DNA of 64,000 bases, taken from the NCBI RefSeq assembly GCF_009601015.1, contig NZ_WITJ01000001.1, positions 182,043-246,042 on the forward strand, given 5' to 3'. Below, piece by piece: positions 37,401 to 45,794 of this stretch. Both the position numbers and the translations under genes were made by a program. Numbering within the stretch: position 1 is the stretch's first letter; every line of letters starts with the position of its first letter. The notes beneath the pieces are model-generated. The model did not search any database, had not been told where the DNA came from, and saw only the letters and a list, made by a program, of their open reading frames with translations. The stretch is from Lactococcus hircilactis (GTDB taxonomy: Bacteria > Bacillota > Bacilli > Lactobacillales > Streptococcaceae).

Positions 37401-37528
37401 TTATGAATATTGATTTTTCCTTCAATTTTAAAACAATAGTTAAGATTATAGGCAGCATTTTCAGGATTAATCTTCTGAAAACTAAATATCTGCTGCTGAA
37501 GTGGTGTCGCTTTAAATATGTTAGCCAT
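34484..37528 (-). CDS. Non-ribosomal peptide synthetase, C-A-PCP
   Basis: 1014 residues in one module. The condensation domain is at the very N-terminus (HHSIFDALS; glycine of HHxxxDG is alanine), so it probably takes an acyl donor and N-acylates the amino acid. The adenylation domain has LFTSGSTGIPKG, GGYGVTEAAV and the lysine of LTINGKLD. The carrier domain serine is in FFEVGGSSLL. By alignment by eye, the specificity residues read roughly D-F-W-S-F-G-G-V-I-K; the D-F-W start recalls threonine-type pockets but the rest does not match a code I know. No epimerase. Domain order as in RtcN/MucD. Confidence 0.9.
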   Translation of the reverse strand: MANIFKATPLQQQIFSFQKINPENAAYNLNYCFKIEGKINIHKFEKAVHETVNSHRSLTSNFVIHGDSLFRQENNSALKVEIQNFLESEEKDVLKQITVESNTPVDMESFPLTKVKLYCNSQTTFFYIKVHHSIFDALSLDVILDEIKSKYLREEGAEEGIYLDSTLEIKQADNIKEEAIQYEKYLFNGEKGFATKNLEFDNTKAFESTSSISMNKVEKMSRFYGVSTFCIILGVYCYVLSQITYSEEVSLGVPFGNRSEKMEKAVGLFVNTLPLKITIKGGESFLEYINRLNNTLSNLKRYQSVDIIGSQNQIFEQSSEFLPINSTITYYNHYQSFSFPDLVVRRIEIKNNNLMFPISIKFEKYHEQLLLHTSVMSLFSEIDFAEIYSQIFSQIEGIPDILIGNLRLLSEPQERKVSEEINSKSRDYRFDGKTVIDLFKQSVAANGNRVAVSYENVNITYRELDIISNRLTNTLLKRLSNKYVVVSIPLSDKLIPLLLAILKAGKIYVPIDKNMPEDRKNLIFDSLEDLNLIGDEKITGKNNKFSFTLEELVKLSENVPEEKNVYCKPSDTAYVLFTSGSTGIPKGIQVTHQNIRSLFLAANQEFDFSNNDIWTMFHSYSFDFSLWEIFGPLTTGGKLVIVPSKVKIYPDAFWDILKQNRATVVSQTPSAFANLLRYEASQDTHILKNIRYFFLGGEYISYNSIEPWKNFYKDSNLKFIGGYGVTEAAVISFCKEIDDKHRDVDVIGKPLPNTHVFVRTITGQVAPRGFLGEIVLSGEAVGTGYYNNEEKGRRVFKKENILFKENTFFTNDLAILDKNFEMIYVSRADKQVKISGHRIELGEIENAINSYSNCEASVVIPHAFSKNDVRLIGYYISSEGKIIDKDDLKKFLQTKLQRYMIPQFLLEIEEKPLTINGKLDTSSLPIPNISVSSNNEHIKTSVDRVIDIWEKVVNQENITADDKFFEVGGSSLLITDVYYRILEEFHLTGKEVSMVDLFEYSTPKEIADFLDDLI

Positions 37529-37586
37529 AATTATTTCCTTTTAGACTATAACGTCTCCATTTTTGTTTTTCTATGATACTAATTTT

Positions 37587-39206
37587 TTAATCCAGAATTT
37601 GTTTTTCATTGAATATGATTTTATCCGTTTTCCCTTTTTCAAAAAATTTCCTCAATTCGCCCTTTCGTATTTTACCCGATTGCGTTCTTGGAAATTCTGA
37701 AACAAAGACAATAAACTTTGGAAGTTCAAACTTCATTATCTTCTCCAAAATTTTTTCATTGATTTCATCATATTCATCAATTATTTTACGCCTAATTTTT
37801 TCGGCTTGACTCATTTCAACAAAAGCTATGATTTCTTCTCCATATTTGGAATCTGGCACTCCTATAACACAAATATTGGCGTTGTCTATAACTTCATATA
37901 AAGCCGCCTCTACCTCTTGGGGCGAGATTTTTTCGCCAGCTTTTTCAATCATATCATTCATTCTTCCTAAAATTTTTACGCATCCATTTTCTGTATATTG
38001 AGCAACATCCCCCGTGTGGAACCATCCTTTCGAATCAATTGATTTACGAGTACAATCATCATCATCTATATACGACTTAAGTACACAATAGCCTTTTACT
38101 AATAATTCTCCACTTTTCTTTGAAGATTGATAATCTATTTTTAAATCTATTCCTTCAATAGGTCTCCCAACTGAATTCTTGCAAGTATGATAATCATCTT
38201 CTAAAGCAGGGGCCAATATCATAGAAGATGTTTCAGTCAAGCCATATGCACACATGATTTTAGAATAAGGAAACTTCCTAGATAATAAATCAAAAATTTT
38301 ACTTGGACATCCCACACCACCTATTCCAACAATTCTAAGAAAATTCGTCTTCTCACTATTATAATTAGGACAATTAATCATTGATAAAAAAATCGTGGGT
38401 ACACCCAAAATAACCGTGCACATCTCTTTAATTAGATATTCAACTGCTTTGGTAGGTTCGAATTTTTTCAGAATTATTGTCTTATTCTCAAAAAGAATTG
38501 AAGGGAGAACTCCCAAAATGCTTCCAATACAATGAAAATACGGTAATACCTGAAGGATGATATCATTATCATTTAATCTGAGAATTTCCCCATAAGATAT
38601 AGCGACATTCAAAGCACTGAATTGAGATATTGGTACAGCTTTTGGTAGAGCAGTTGTACCAGATGTGAAGTGCATAATCCAAGTCTCGTTACTATCTATG
38701 GGTAATTCACTAAACAAAATATCTTCATTTTCTCTCATAAATTGCCCCCAGTTTTTCCCAATATTATAATACCCATTGGTTTCGGCTATAAATATGCTTT
38801 CAATTTTGGAAAATTTCTGATTCTCATAAAAAAGTTTTTCCACAATCTTTACCAATGTTCCTTCTTTGTATTCTGCACTACAAAATAAAGCTTTAATTTT
38901 CCCTTTTTCCACAAAATAAGATAATGACCTCTCACTAACTTCAACATTAATCGGTACTATTACAATTCCCAACGCTCCTGCCGCTAATGCCAACAAAATC
39001 CACTCGCTGCGGTTTTCCATCAATAAACCGATATGATCACCTTTTTTTAATCTCAGTCCGACTAGTGCAACCTCAACTTCTTTTACCTTTTTAAATAACT
39101 CTTCTCCAGTCATCTTCTTTTGCTCATCTGGGAATGAAAAGATAACACTTTTTCTTCTGGAAATTGTTTCTAATACTTCTTTGATATTTTTGTTGATCAT
39201 AGTCAT
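37587..39206 (-). CDS. Fatty acyl-CoA/AMP ligase
   Basis: 539 residues of the ANL adenylating family: FTSGTTALPKA, the A5 motif CAYGLTETSSM, GWFHTGDVAQ, and the C-terminal lysine in PRTQSGKIRKGEL. It activates a carboxylic acid, most likely a fatty acid, as adenylate or CoA ester. In the pathway it would supply the acyl chain taken by the N-terminal condensation domain of the NRPS. No stand-alone acyl carrier protein is in the operon, which favours a CoA ester. Start preceded by AGGAG. Confidence 0.85.
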   Translation of the reverse strand: MTMINKNIKEVLETISRRKSVIFSFPDEQKKMTGEELFKKVKEVEVALVGLRLKKGDHIGLLMENRSEWILLALAAGALGIVIVPINVEVSERSLSYFVEKGKIKALFCSAEYKEGTLVKIVEKLFYENQKFSKIESIFIAETNGYYNIGKNWGQFMRENEDILFSELPIDSNETWIMHFTSGTTALPKAVPISQFSALNVAISYGEILRLNDNDIILQVLPYFHCIGSILGVLPSILFENKTIILKKFEPTKAVEYLIKEMCTVILGVPTIFLSMINCPNYNSEKTNFLRIVGIGGVGCPSKIFDLLSRKFPYSKIMCAYGLTETSSMILAPALEDDYHTCKNSVGRPIEGIDLKIDYQSSKKSGELLVKGYCVLKSYIDDDDCTRKSIDSKGWFHTGDVAQYTENGCVKILGRMNDMIEKAGEKISPQEVEAALYEVIDNANICVIGVPDSKYGEEIIAFVEMSQAEKIRRKIIDEYDEINEKILEKIMKFELPKFIVFVSEFPRTQSGKIRKGELRKFFEKGKTDKIIFNEKQILD

Positions 39207-39229
39207 ACCTTACTCTCCTATAATTCCTT

Positions 39230-39673
39230 TTAGGGTTCAATTTCAAATTTATAGGCATATTTGTAATCTGAATTATTAGATCTAGCTATTTTTCTAATAA
39301 CCATATGTACTTCTGCCCCATTTTTAACTTCATCTGGATTTGAAACATCTACCAATTCTGATACTACTGTTGGTCCTTCTTCTAGCTTTACCACAATCAT
39401 TACCCTGTTGAGTTCCTCTCTAAAACCTAATATTTTTACAGGGGGCAAGAACTGATAATCAAAATTAACAATAACTCCTTTCCCACTGAATTGGTAAGGT
39501 AAAACATTTAATGAATGACAATTAGCACAAACAAATCTTTTAGGAAAAAATTTCTTTCCACAGTCATTACAAACTGTACCTACCAAACGATGTAATCCAT
39601 CATACTCATGCCATTGCCTCAAGGTTGATTCAATTGTTGGGTTACTTAATTGTTCTGGAAATTGATTTGACAT
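39230..39673 (-). CDS. PhlB-like DUF35 OB-fold subunit of C-acetyltransferase
   Basis: 147 residues: an N-terminal zinc ribbon (CNDCGKKFFPKR ... CANCHSLN) and a C-terminal OB fold ending HMVIRKIARSNNSDYKYAYKF. This closely follows PhlB of the Pseudomonas 2,4-diacetylphloroglucinol pathway (VRMVIRK ... YAYKF). PhlB-type proteins hold the PhlA and PhlC subunits together as the scaffold of a multicomponent C-acetyltransferase. The gene directly follows the PhlC-like gene. AAGGAG precedes the ATG. Confidence 0.88.
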   Translation of the reverse strand: MSNQFPEQLSNPTIESTLRQWHEYDGLHRLVGTVCNDCGKKFFPKRFVCANCHSLNVLPYQFSGKGVIVNFDYQFLPPVKILGFREELNRVMIVVKLEEGPTVVSELVDVSNPDEVKNGAEVHMVIRKIARSNNSDYKYAYKFEIEP

Positions 39674-39686
39674 AATATTTTTCTCC

Positions 39687-40889
39687 TTAGTTATTGGTTA
39701 AAATTACAGCAACATTGTGGGCAAATCCTCCCCCAATATAAGTGGACATACCGTATTTAATTGGTTTTGGAATTTTGTATCCTTCCGCAGTACCATTTAG
39801 CTGCTTAACAATTTCGACTAAAGGATAAATACCAGCAGTTCCACCTGCAAACCCCCTACCAATATTTCCTCCATCTGTATTTATTGGAACTCTACCATCA
39901 ATATCACCACCACCTGATAAAATAAAGTCAATAGCTTTACCTTCTTCACAAATTCCCGCGGCTTCCAATGAAACAAATTCGCTAGAAAATTGATCATAAA
40001 CACCAATCGTATCAATATCATCTGCAGTAATTCCAGCCTGCTTATATGCATTGTCACAAGCTATTTTCAATGGAAGACCGCTCCCAGCATCGCTCAATAG
40101 AGCATCGTCAATCCCATTTAATAAACTAGAATCATATCGGTGACCTATATAATGCGATGTCGTAATATAAGATCTTCCTTGAACAAACACTGGTTTTTGT
40201 GACACTTTCTGTGCAAATTCCTCACTCGCTAATACAATTGCTGCTGATCCTTCCCCAGTTTTCATGAAACTACCAAATAACGGTAGTTTTTCTAACTCAT
40301 CGTAACTAGGGACTTTTTTCCCGAAAAAATGGGCTACGGGATTTTTGCTTCCCATCTTTCTAGCAAACTGTGCGTAAGCCAGTAGACCTTGTTTCCTTTT
40401 TTCTTGACTTATTTCATATTTAGAATAATACTCATTTTGCATCAAAACAGCATCAATATGTGAATACCCCAGATTATAATCATACATTGAATCGGAGCTA
40501 ATCAGCGCATAATCAAAGAATGGAAGTACATCTGTTGATTTTTCAAAACCAGCAACAAGTACACATGAATATTCTCCACTTTCAATCATATCGCAACCTT
40601 GCATAAAGGCTGTATGACCACTGGCACAGTTTGAGCAATTGATGAAACCTGGAATTGGCGAAAGTGACAGTGCGTCATTTAGTGTTGCAGAAATTCCTCC
40701 ATGCCCAACCTCACTTTCTCCAGTGTAGGAAAATGATGATCCTTGGATATCAGTTGGTTTTATATTGGCATCAGCAATGGCTTTATATACCGATTCTGTT
40801 AACAATTGTTTAAATCCCTTATCTGGATGTGCAATTCCGGGATTATTCACCACCCCCGTACCAATAATAGCAACTCTCTGTTTAGTCAT
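39687..40889 (-). CDS. PhlC-like thiolase subunit of C-acetyltransferase
   Basis: 400 residues of the SCP-x/thiolase type. Cys88 in CSNCASGHTAF aligns with the acetyl-accepting cysteine of PhlC; a GFEKSTDVL and NTDGGNIGRGFAGG stretch also match PhlC. The conserved histidine of the C-terminus is in GGGFAHNVAV. With PhlA- and PhlB-like partners it should transfer an acetyl group to carbon, in this pathway plausibly C3 of a tetramic acid, as proposed for reutericyclin. A long hairpin lies between this gene and the PhlA-like gene upstream. Confidence 0.88.
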   Translation of the reverse strand: MTKQRVAIIGTGVVNNPGIAHPDKGFKQLLTESVYKAIADANIKPTDIQGSSFSYTGESEVGHGGISATLNDALSLSPIPGFINCSNCASGHTAFMQGCDMIESGEYSCVLVAGFEKSTDVLPFFDYALISSDSMYDYNLGYSHIDAVLMQNEYYSKYEISQEKRKQGLLAYAQFARKMGSKNPVAHFFGKKVPSYDELEKLPLFGSFMKTGEGSAAIVLASEEFAQKVSQKPVFVQGRSYITTSHYIGHRYDSSLLNGIDDALLSDAGSGLPLKIACDNAYKQAGITADDIDTIGVYDQFSSEFVSLEAAGICEEGKAIDFILSGGGDIDGRVPINTDGGNIGRGFAGGTAGIYPLVEIVKQLNGTAEGYKIPKPIKYGMSTYIGGGFAHNVAVILTNN

Positions 40890-40927
40890 TTTAATATCTT
40901 CTTTCTTTTTTAATTAGCTTTGGGAAG

Positions 40928-40998
40928 TTTGCGTCGCGTTCCAGTCTTCCAATTACCAAGCTCTAGACTGGAACGTGACGCAAAGCAGCTGCTTTGCG
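40928..40998. repeat. Nested inverted repeats between phlA-like and phlC-like genes
   Basis: Two overlapping structures in a 114-base gap: long arms 40928-40946 and 40966-40984 (19 bases, 18 complementary, 19-base loop), and a perfect 20-bp palindrome CGCAAAGCAGCTGCTTTGCG (40979-40998). They share 40979-40984, so an RNA could fold only one fully. On the sense (minus) strand no T-run follows either; on the plus strand the palindrome is followed by ATTTTTT, which makes an antisense terminator possible. Confidence 0.75.
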
Positions 40999-41003
40999 AT
41001 TTT

Positions 41004-42095
41004 TTAGTTGAAAGTACCAATTGAAACATTTGGGGCTACCAATTTATATTCTAGTTTCAATGATTCAGAGTAGTTTGTCATGATAGTTTTATTAAAGATT
41101 TCTTCAAAATTCTTTTTGATAGTCCCCTGATGTTTAAGCAACTCATCAGTAGTTTCAAGTCCAATAACATCTGCACCCGAGTTGTGCCCATAACTACATA
41201 GCAGAATATGTTTATGTTCCTCAATATTTTCTAAAGTTTTCATGAGTGCAAACAAAGGCGAAGCAGAGCCAGTATCACCAATCTCCTCAGAAAAAATTGA
41301 ATTTCTAACTTTCTCTTTTGGAATTTGCAAAACACTTGACAACTGAAATACCTCACCTGGGTACTGTTGAGGCAAAATGATTTCATCAAAATCATTCAAG
41401 GTCTTGTTGTACTTCTTCAAATACATGCTCAATGCATTGGACACATGCCGAACGACCCCTTCCTTCAAAATACCTTCTTCCATTGGCATCAGAGTACGAA
41501 TAAATCTTTCATCCTCTGGTCTCCCCATTTCAGGAAAGTTAGAGTTGTAACTTTGAACCCCTTGAATCTCTGCAATCACTTTCTCTGTGCCAACAATACA
41601 AGATACTGCACCTGCTCCCTCATATGATTCCCGCAAGTCACCTGGCGCTGTGTGCCGACACATAACATCACCACCTACAATAATTGAGTATCGACTTAAT
41701 CCAGAGGAAACATTCCCTAAGGAAGTAATCAGTGCTGCTGTTCCCGATCTATCAGCAGAAAAAATATCACTAGAGAAATAATTTGAATTTCCAGTCAATG
41801 TTTCCATCAACATATTTCCATTTCCTCTAAATAGCTCTGATGATGTTGCTGTTCCAAAGAAAATAGAATCAAGATTAATTGGCGCCAATCCAAAGCCCTT
41901 CAGGCTGAGATTTGCTGCCCTTGAAGCGAGAGTAATTATATCTTCATCGCTCGCAAGAACAGTTCTTGACCTTACGCCTAATCCATTTTTCACAAATTCC
42001 TCAGAAGTATTATTCCAATTTCTAATAATATCCTCTACGAGAATTCTTCTTTTGGGAACTGACGCCCCAATTCCACAAATACCTGCTTTTAGCAT
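41004..42095 (-). CDS. PhlA-like KAS III-fold subunit of C-acetyltransferase
   Basis: 363 residues with the fold of 3-oxoacyl-ACP synthase III / HMG-CoA synthase. Stretches APGDLRESYEGAGAVSCIVG, EEIGDTGSASPLFALMKTLE and ILLCSYGHNSGADVIGL match PhlA closely. As in PhlA, the usual condensing cysteine is absent: the corresponding site reads SADRSGTAAL. So it should be a non-catalytic or substrate-shaping subunit, while the thiolase provides the cysteine. The start is uncertain: ATG 42095 fits the family N-terminus, GTG 42104 is an alternative. Confidence 0.87.
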   Translation of the reverse strand: MLKAGICGIGASVPKRRILVEDIIRNWNNTSEEFVKNGLGVRSRTVLASDEDIITLASRAANLSLKGFGLAPINLDSIFFGTATSSELFRGNGNMLMETLTGNSNYFSSDIFSADRSGTAALITSLGNVSSGLSRYSIIVGGDVMCRHTAPGDLRESYEGAGAVSCIVGTEKVIAEIQGVQSYNSNFPEMGRPEDERFIRTLMPMEEGILKEGVVRHVSNALSMYLKKYNKTLNDFDEIILPQQYPGEVFQLSSVLQIPKEKVRNSIFSEEIGDTGSASPLFALMKTLENIEEHKHILLCSYGHNSGADVIGLETTDELLKHQGTIKKNFEEIFNKTIMTNYSESLKLEYKLVAPNVSIGTFN

Positions 42096-42117
42096 TTTAC
42101 CCACGCTTTCTATCTTT

Positions 42118-44436
42118 TTAATCTACACTCTTTAAAGCAGAGGCAAGATCAATCTTTTTTACTTGACTTGAAACTAACAATGAGATAACTAGGACATTGA
42201 TGAATACAATTAACAGGGCAGTGAAAATCCTAGCTAAACTAATGTGTGTGAAAAATTCACTTGTACTTGAGTTGGCAATGCTCACATACTGAGTGAGAAA
42301 AGCTAATCCCATCGGAATACCAATGATGCTTCCTACCCCCCATGTCAGCAAACTATCTTTCATGATTACCATACGAATTTCGTGTAATTGAAATCCCATG
42401 ATTCTCATAGTGGCATACTCCCTATATCTCTCAGTGAAATTAAGCATCCCAAGATTATAAAGAATAAACCAACATAGAAAAATTGAGAAGACAATTAGCA
42501 GCATGATAACACTTTGAAATGAACTAAGGACTTGGTTGGCATCTTGAAGATTCTTCTTTAGAGATGTAATTTGTAATACCGTTGCATTTTCACTCACTTT
42601 TTTACTGATAGTCTGTGAAGTATATATTGTAGTAGGAACAAAATTTTGTCCTTGAGCCTTCCAAAAATTTTTACTAATAAATACTCCTTGTGGTGTACTA
42701 ATTTGTACTATACCCAACACTCTGGCCACTATTGCTTTAGTGGACATAGAACCTCTTATTCTAATATTAGTTCCCACCTTTATTCCTCCTAATTGGGTAG
42801 CAATCATATTAGAGATGTAAACTCCATTTTTATTCTGTGGATTCCCAATTGCTCCCGTTCTTAGAGGGAGATTCAAGTAAATCCCATTATCCATTATAGT
42901 TCCAGTTGCCAAAATATTTTTTTGACCAGATATAATAGAAACACCTTGCTGCTCTATTTCTTGTTGGTCTCCATTAAGACTATTGATTAAAGAAATATAC
43001 TCCTTACTATTAACAGCAGGATTTACATTTATTTGATTCTTGTATGTAAAAACTTGTCCAAAGGTGTCATTATTAGTTTTAGTAAGTGAATACTGAATTC
43101 CGAGACTAGCAATGATTAAAATCAAAGCACCCAAAATCCCTATTATACCTATAAGTTCTTTAGATTTTGAACGTGACTTATCTCGAAGAACCCATCTCCA
43201 ATCCCATTTCAGTGACGTAGAACTTGTCCAAAAACCAGATGACTTTTTTCTCTCCCCAGATAGCAGTTTGGGTTGTAATATTTGAGCTGGTGTTTCCCTA
43301 AGTACTGAACTAACCGTAATTCCAGTTGTCAAAATTCCGATTAATACTAGAATAAGAAACACCAATATGGGATATATGCTGGTCTTAATTGACCAAAAGG
43401 GCATATTATAAAGAGGTCTTTGCTTAATCAAAATTAACTTACCAATTGATAGAGGACCAATAACTAGTCCTAACATTCCCCCCAAAGCAGTAGGAATTAA
43501 ACCATACAACAAATAATGCAGTACAATTGTCGTTTTCTTAATTCCAAGTGCTCCGAACAAACCGATAATATTTCTCTGATGAGAAACCAATCGTTTCATG
43601 GTAGTATTTAAGGTCAGTATAACTAAAGCAAATAGAATGATACAAAACATCATTGACAACTTTTCAATACTATAAGCTTTATCCAAAAACTTAGAAATAT
43701 TACTGTTCTCGGTTCTATCTGCTATAAAAACTACAGAATTTCCCAAAATCCGATTTATTCTCTCTTTAATTGTTGTTGAGGAGTATCCCATTTTCCCAAT
43801 TACTAGAATTTGATTAATCATATTATCAGTAAAAGGTACAGTTATCTTATTTGTCAGTACGTACCCGTACTGACGGTGATTTGCTACAATCCCACCATTT
43901 GCCCCAGTATATCCGATATAATTTGGGCTAAGAATCAGCCCCTTAATCTTTAAATTTTCCGTCACTCCATTAATTGATATTGGTAAATTCGCTCCCACCT
44001 TATAGTGATTTGCTTCGGCAAAATTCTTATCAACCCAAATTCCCTTATCAGTAGTATTAAATTTCTCTCCTGAAGAAACCCATGGCTTTGAAATAGAATT
44101 TTGATTTGCAACCGTCATTTGAACTATTTTTTTTTCACTACTTTTACCTACATACGTATTGGAAACAACCTGAGATTGCACTTCCTTTATTGCCGAATCA
44201 TCTTTCAAAGTTGACAGAGGCAAGTTCCCATTACTATTAACGGTAATCCATTCTGTGGCAATATTTGAAGACTTGTCCCACTTATTAAATGATTGGTTCA
44301 TTCCGTTACTAGCAGATAATAATCCAGAAAAAACTAAAACACTTAACAGCGCCAACACAAGAATTGAACTTAGTTCAGCAAATTGTTGCCTAAAGTCTTT
44401 CTCATTCTTATGAAGTAAAATTTTTATAGTTTTCAT
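42118..44436 (-). CDS. ABC transporter permease with two FtsX domains
   Basis: 772 residues. An N-terminal membrane helix, a large extracytoplasmic domain (about 50-240), three helices (about 260-370), a second helix-plus-extracytoplasmic segment (about 430-630) and three C-terminal helices. This duplicated FtsX layout is that of MacB/LolC-like permeases used for export or for sensing and resistance. It pairs with the ATPase encoded immediately before it. As the second transport gene after the TetR regulator, it likely exports the operon's product or protects the producer. A split copy of the chromosomal palindrome lies at 43853-43874. Confidence 0.82.
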   Translation of the reverse strand: MKTIKILLHKNEKDFRQQFAELSSILVLALLSVLVFSGLLSASNGMNQSFNKWDKSSNIATEWITVNSNGNLPLSTLKDDSAIKEVQSQVVSNTYVGKSSEKKIVQMTVANQNSISKPWVSSGEKFNTTDKGIWVDKNFAEANHYKVGANLPISINGVTENLKIKGLILSPNYIGYTGANGGIVANHRQYGYVLTNKITVPFTDNMINQILVIGKMGYSSTTIKERINRILGNSVVFIADRTENSNISKFLDKAYSIEKLSMMFCIILFALVILTLNTTMKRLVSHQRNIIGLFGALGIKKTTIVLHYLLYGLIPTALGGMLGLVIGPLSIGKLILIKQRPLYNMPFWSIKTSIYPILVFLILVLIGILTTGITVSSVLRETPAQILQPKLLSGERKKSSGFWTSSTSLKWDWRWVLRDKSRSKSKELIGIIGILGALILIIASLGIQYSLTKTNNDTFGQVFTYKNQINVNPAVNSKEYISLINSLNGDQQEIEQQGVSIISGQKNILATGTIMDNGIYLNLPLRTGAIGNPQNKNGVYISNMIATQLGGIKVGTNIRIRGSMSTKAIVARVLGIVQISTPQGVFISKNFWKAQGQNFVPTTIYTSQTISKKVSENATVLQITSLKKNLQDANQVLSSFQSVIMLLIVFSIFLCWFILYNLGMLNFTERYREYATMRIMGFQLHEIRMVIMKDSLLTWGVGSIIGIPMGLAFLTQYVSIANSSTSEFFTHISLARIFTALLIVFINVLVISLLVSSQVKKIDLASALKSVD

Positions 44437-44439
44437 AGT

Positions 44440-45138
44440 CTACCACGCAATTTCATCTATTTGTTTGGGGGAACTGTTCACTTCAAAGTTCTCCAAAATA
44501 CCATCTTTGATATGAATGACATTATCAGCTACTTCCGCAATAGTAGCATTATGTGTTACCACAATAACCGTCTTTTTGTACTTGATAGCCATATCTTTCA
44601 GTAATTGCAAAATATTCTGTCCTGTTTTAGAATCTAGTGCTCCTGTTGGCTCATCGCATAAGAGTAGTTGGGGATTTTTGCAAATCGCGCGAGCAATTGA
44701 CACCCTTTGAAGCTCTCCTCCTGATAAATCTTGAGGAAAGTTTTGCATTCTGTTCTTTAATCCAACAGAAGACAATATCTCTTTTGCATCAAAACTCTCT
44801 TCCCCCAGATTTTCCACTAATTGGACGTTTTCAAATACATTTAGTGACGGTATAATATTATAAAATTGAAAAACAAATCCTATTGTTTTTCTGCGATAAT
44901 TGGTAAGTTCTCTTTCTTTCATTTTCGAAATAATCGCTGAACCAACCTTAATCTCTCCCTCTGTTAACCAATCCATCCCCCCCAACATATTAAGGAGAGT
45001 TGTTTTGCCAGAACCACTGGGTCCCAAAACAACATTAAATGTTCCCTCTTCCAATGAAAAACTAACATTGTCTAGTGCTGCCGTAGTTACATTACCAGTT
45101 TTATATTCTTTCTTTATATTTCTCACTTCAATAAACAT
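44440..45138 (-). CDS. ABC transporter ATPase, LolD/MacB type
   Basis: 232 residues with Walker A GPSGSGKTTLL, Q-loop FVFQFYNIIPSLNVFENV, signature LSGGELQR, Walker B LLLCDEPTGALD and the H-loop VTHNATIAEVAD. It drives the FtsX-type permease encoded 3 bases downstream. The start lies 10 bases beyond the TetR stop, with GAGGC as ribosome site, so regulator and exporter are translated together. Confidence 0.9.
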   Translation of the reverse strand: MFIEVRNIKKEYKTGNVTTAALDNVSFSLEEGTFNVVLGPSGSGKTTLLNMLGGMDWLTEGEIKVGSAIISKMKERELTNYRRKTIGFVFQFYNIIPSLNVFENVQLVENLGEESFDAKEILSSVGLKNRMQNFPQDLSGGELQRVSIARAICKNPQLLLCDEPTGALDSKTGQNILQLLKDMAIKYKKTVIVVTHNATIAEVADNVIHIKDGILENFEVNSSPKQIDEIAW

Positions 45139-45148
45139 TTATTTTGCC

Positions 45149-45748
45149 TCATTCTATCTTTATGCCAAGTAGCTCTTGAATTAACAACCTTATATGTTGG
45201 TTAGCTTCCTCTCTATCATCATCAGGATTTAAGCCAACTAGTATCCCATTTGAGCCATAAATTAGGAAAGCAGTGATATATTTCACAGATTTTAAGTTGA
45301 TTAATGGGTTTGAAGATATAATCTCTTCTTTCAACATATCTGTTATTAATTCATTCAAAATATCTTCTTCTGCTACTATCAACTTCTTGGAAACTTGTTC
45401 TAATAGAGTCCTATTTTCTTTTTCCAGCCTAAATTTTTGATACTCAAATGAATCGTTATGTATAACATGTAGTAGTTTCATCAAAGCCTGAAGTGGTTCT
45501 GCTTTATTGTCCTCATAAATTGTTCTTCTCTCTTCTATTTCCTGATCAACCATCTGATCAATCACTGCTTCATAAATCGCTTTTTTTGATTTAAAATAGT
45601 AATAGAATAGCCCAGGAGATCCCATACTCTCGCTTGCATTCACAATTTCTCTTACAGATACTTTTTCATAGCCGTTTTTCAAAAACATTTCCTTTGCTAA
45701 ATCAATTAGCTCTTGTTTCCTAACATCTGGTTTTTTGGTTATTCTCAT
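45149..45748 (-). CDS. TetR-family regulator of the biosynthetic operon
   Basis: 199 residues; the helix-turn-helix is residues 10-55 (LIDLAKEMFLKNGYEKVSVREIVNASE ... FYYYFKSKKAIYEAVI). The C-terminal half is the usual variable ligand-binding and dimer domain. First gene of the operon, so probably autoregulated; a near-perfect palindrome lies between its promoter and its start. By analogy with RtcR/MucR it may respond to the product. AAGGAGG is 6 bases before the ATG. Confidence 0.88.
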   Translation of the reverse strand: MRITKKPDVRKQELIDLAKEMFLKNGYEKVSVREIVNASESMGSPGLFYYYFKSKKAIYEAVIDQMVDQEIEERRTIYEDNKAEPLQALMKLLHVIHNDSFEYQKFRLEKENRTLLEQVSKKLIVAEEDILNELITDMLKEEIISSNPLINLKSVKYITAFLIYGSNGILVGLNPDDDREEANQHIRLLIQELLGIKIE

Positions 45749-45765
45749 TTATTCCTCCTTTTTTT

Positions 45766-45792
45766 AATTGACTGAACGTCGTTCAGTTAATT
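45766..45792. promoter_or_regulatory. Putative TetR operator
   Basis: ACTGAACG-T-CGTTCAGT, a perfect 8+1+8 palindrome, flanked by AATT on both sides with one non-matching base each. It lies just downstream of the -10 element, over the expected transcription start, where bound repressor would block the promoter. Confidence 0.75.
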
Positions 45793-45794
45793 AA

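Noticed and set aside
37587..39206. Second NRPS adenylation domain
   Set aside because: It lacks a carrier or condensation partner on the chain and resembles fatty acyl-CoA ligases in motif details (FTSGTTALPKA).
40979..40998. Rho-independent terminator splitting the biosynthetic operon
   Set aside because: On the operon strand no T-run follows the palindrome; T residues lie only on the opposite strand.
41004..42095. Housekeeping FabH
   Set aside because: The catalytic cysteine is absent and the sequence follows PhlA rather than FabH; it is operonic with PhlC- and PhlB-like genes.
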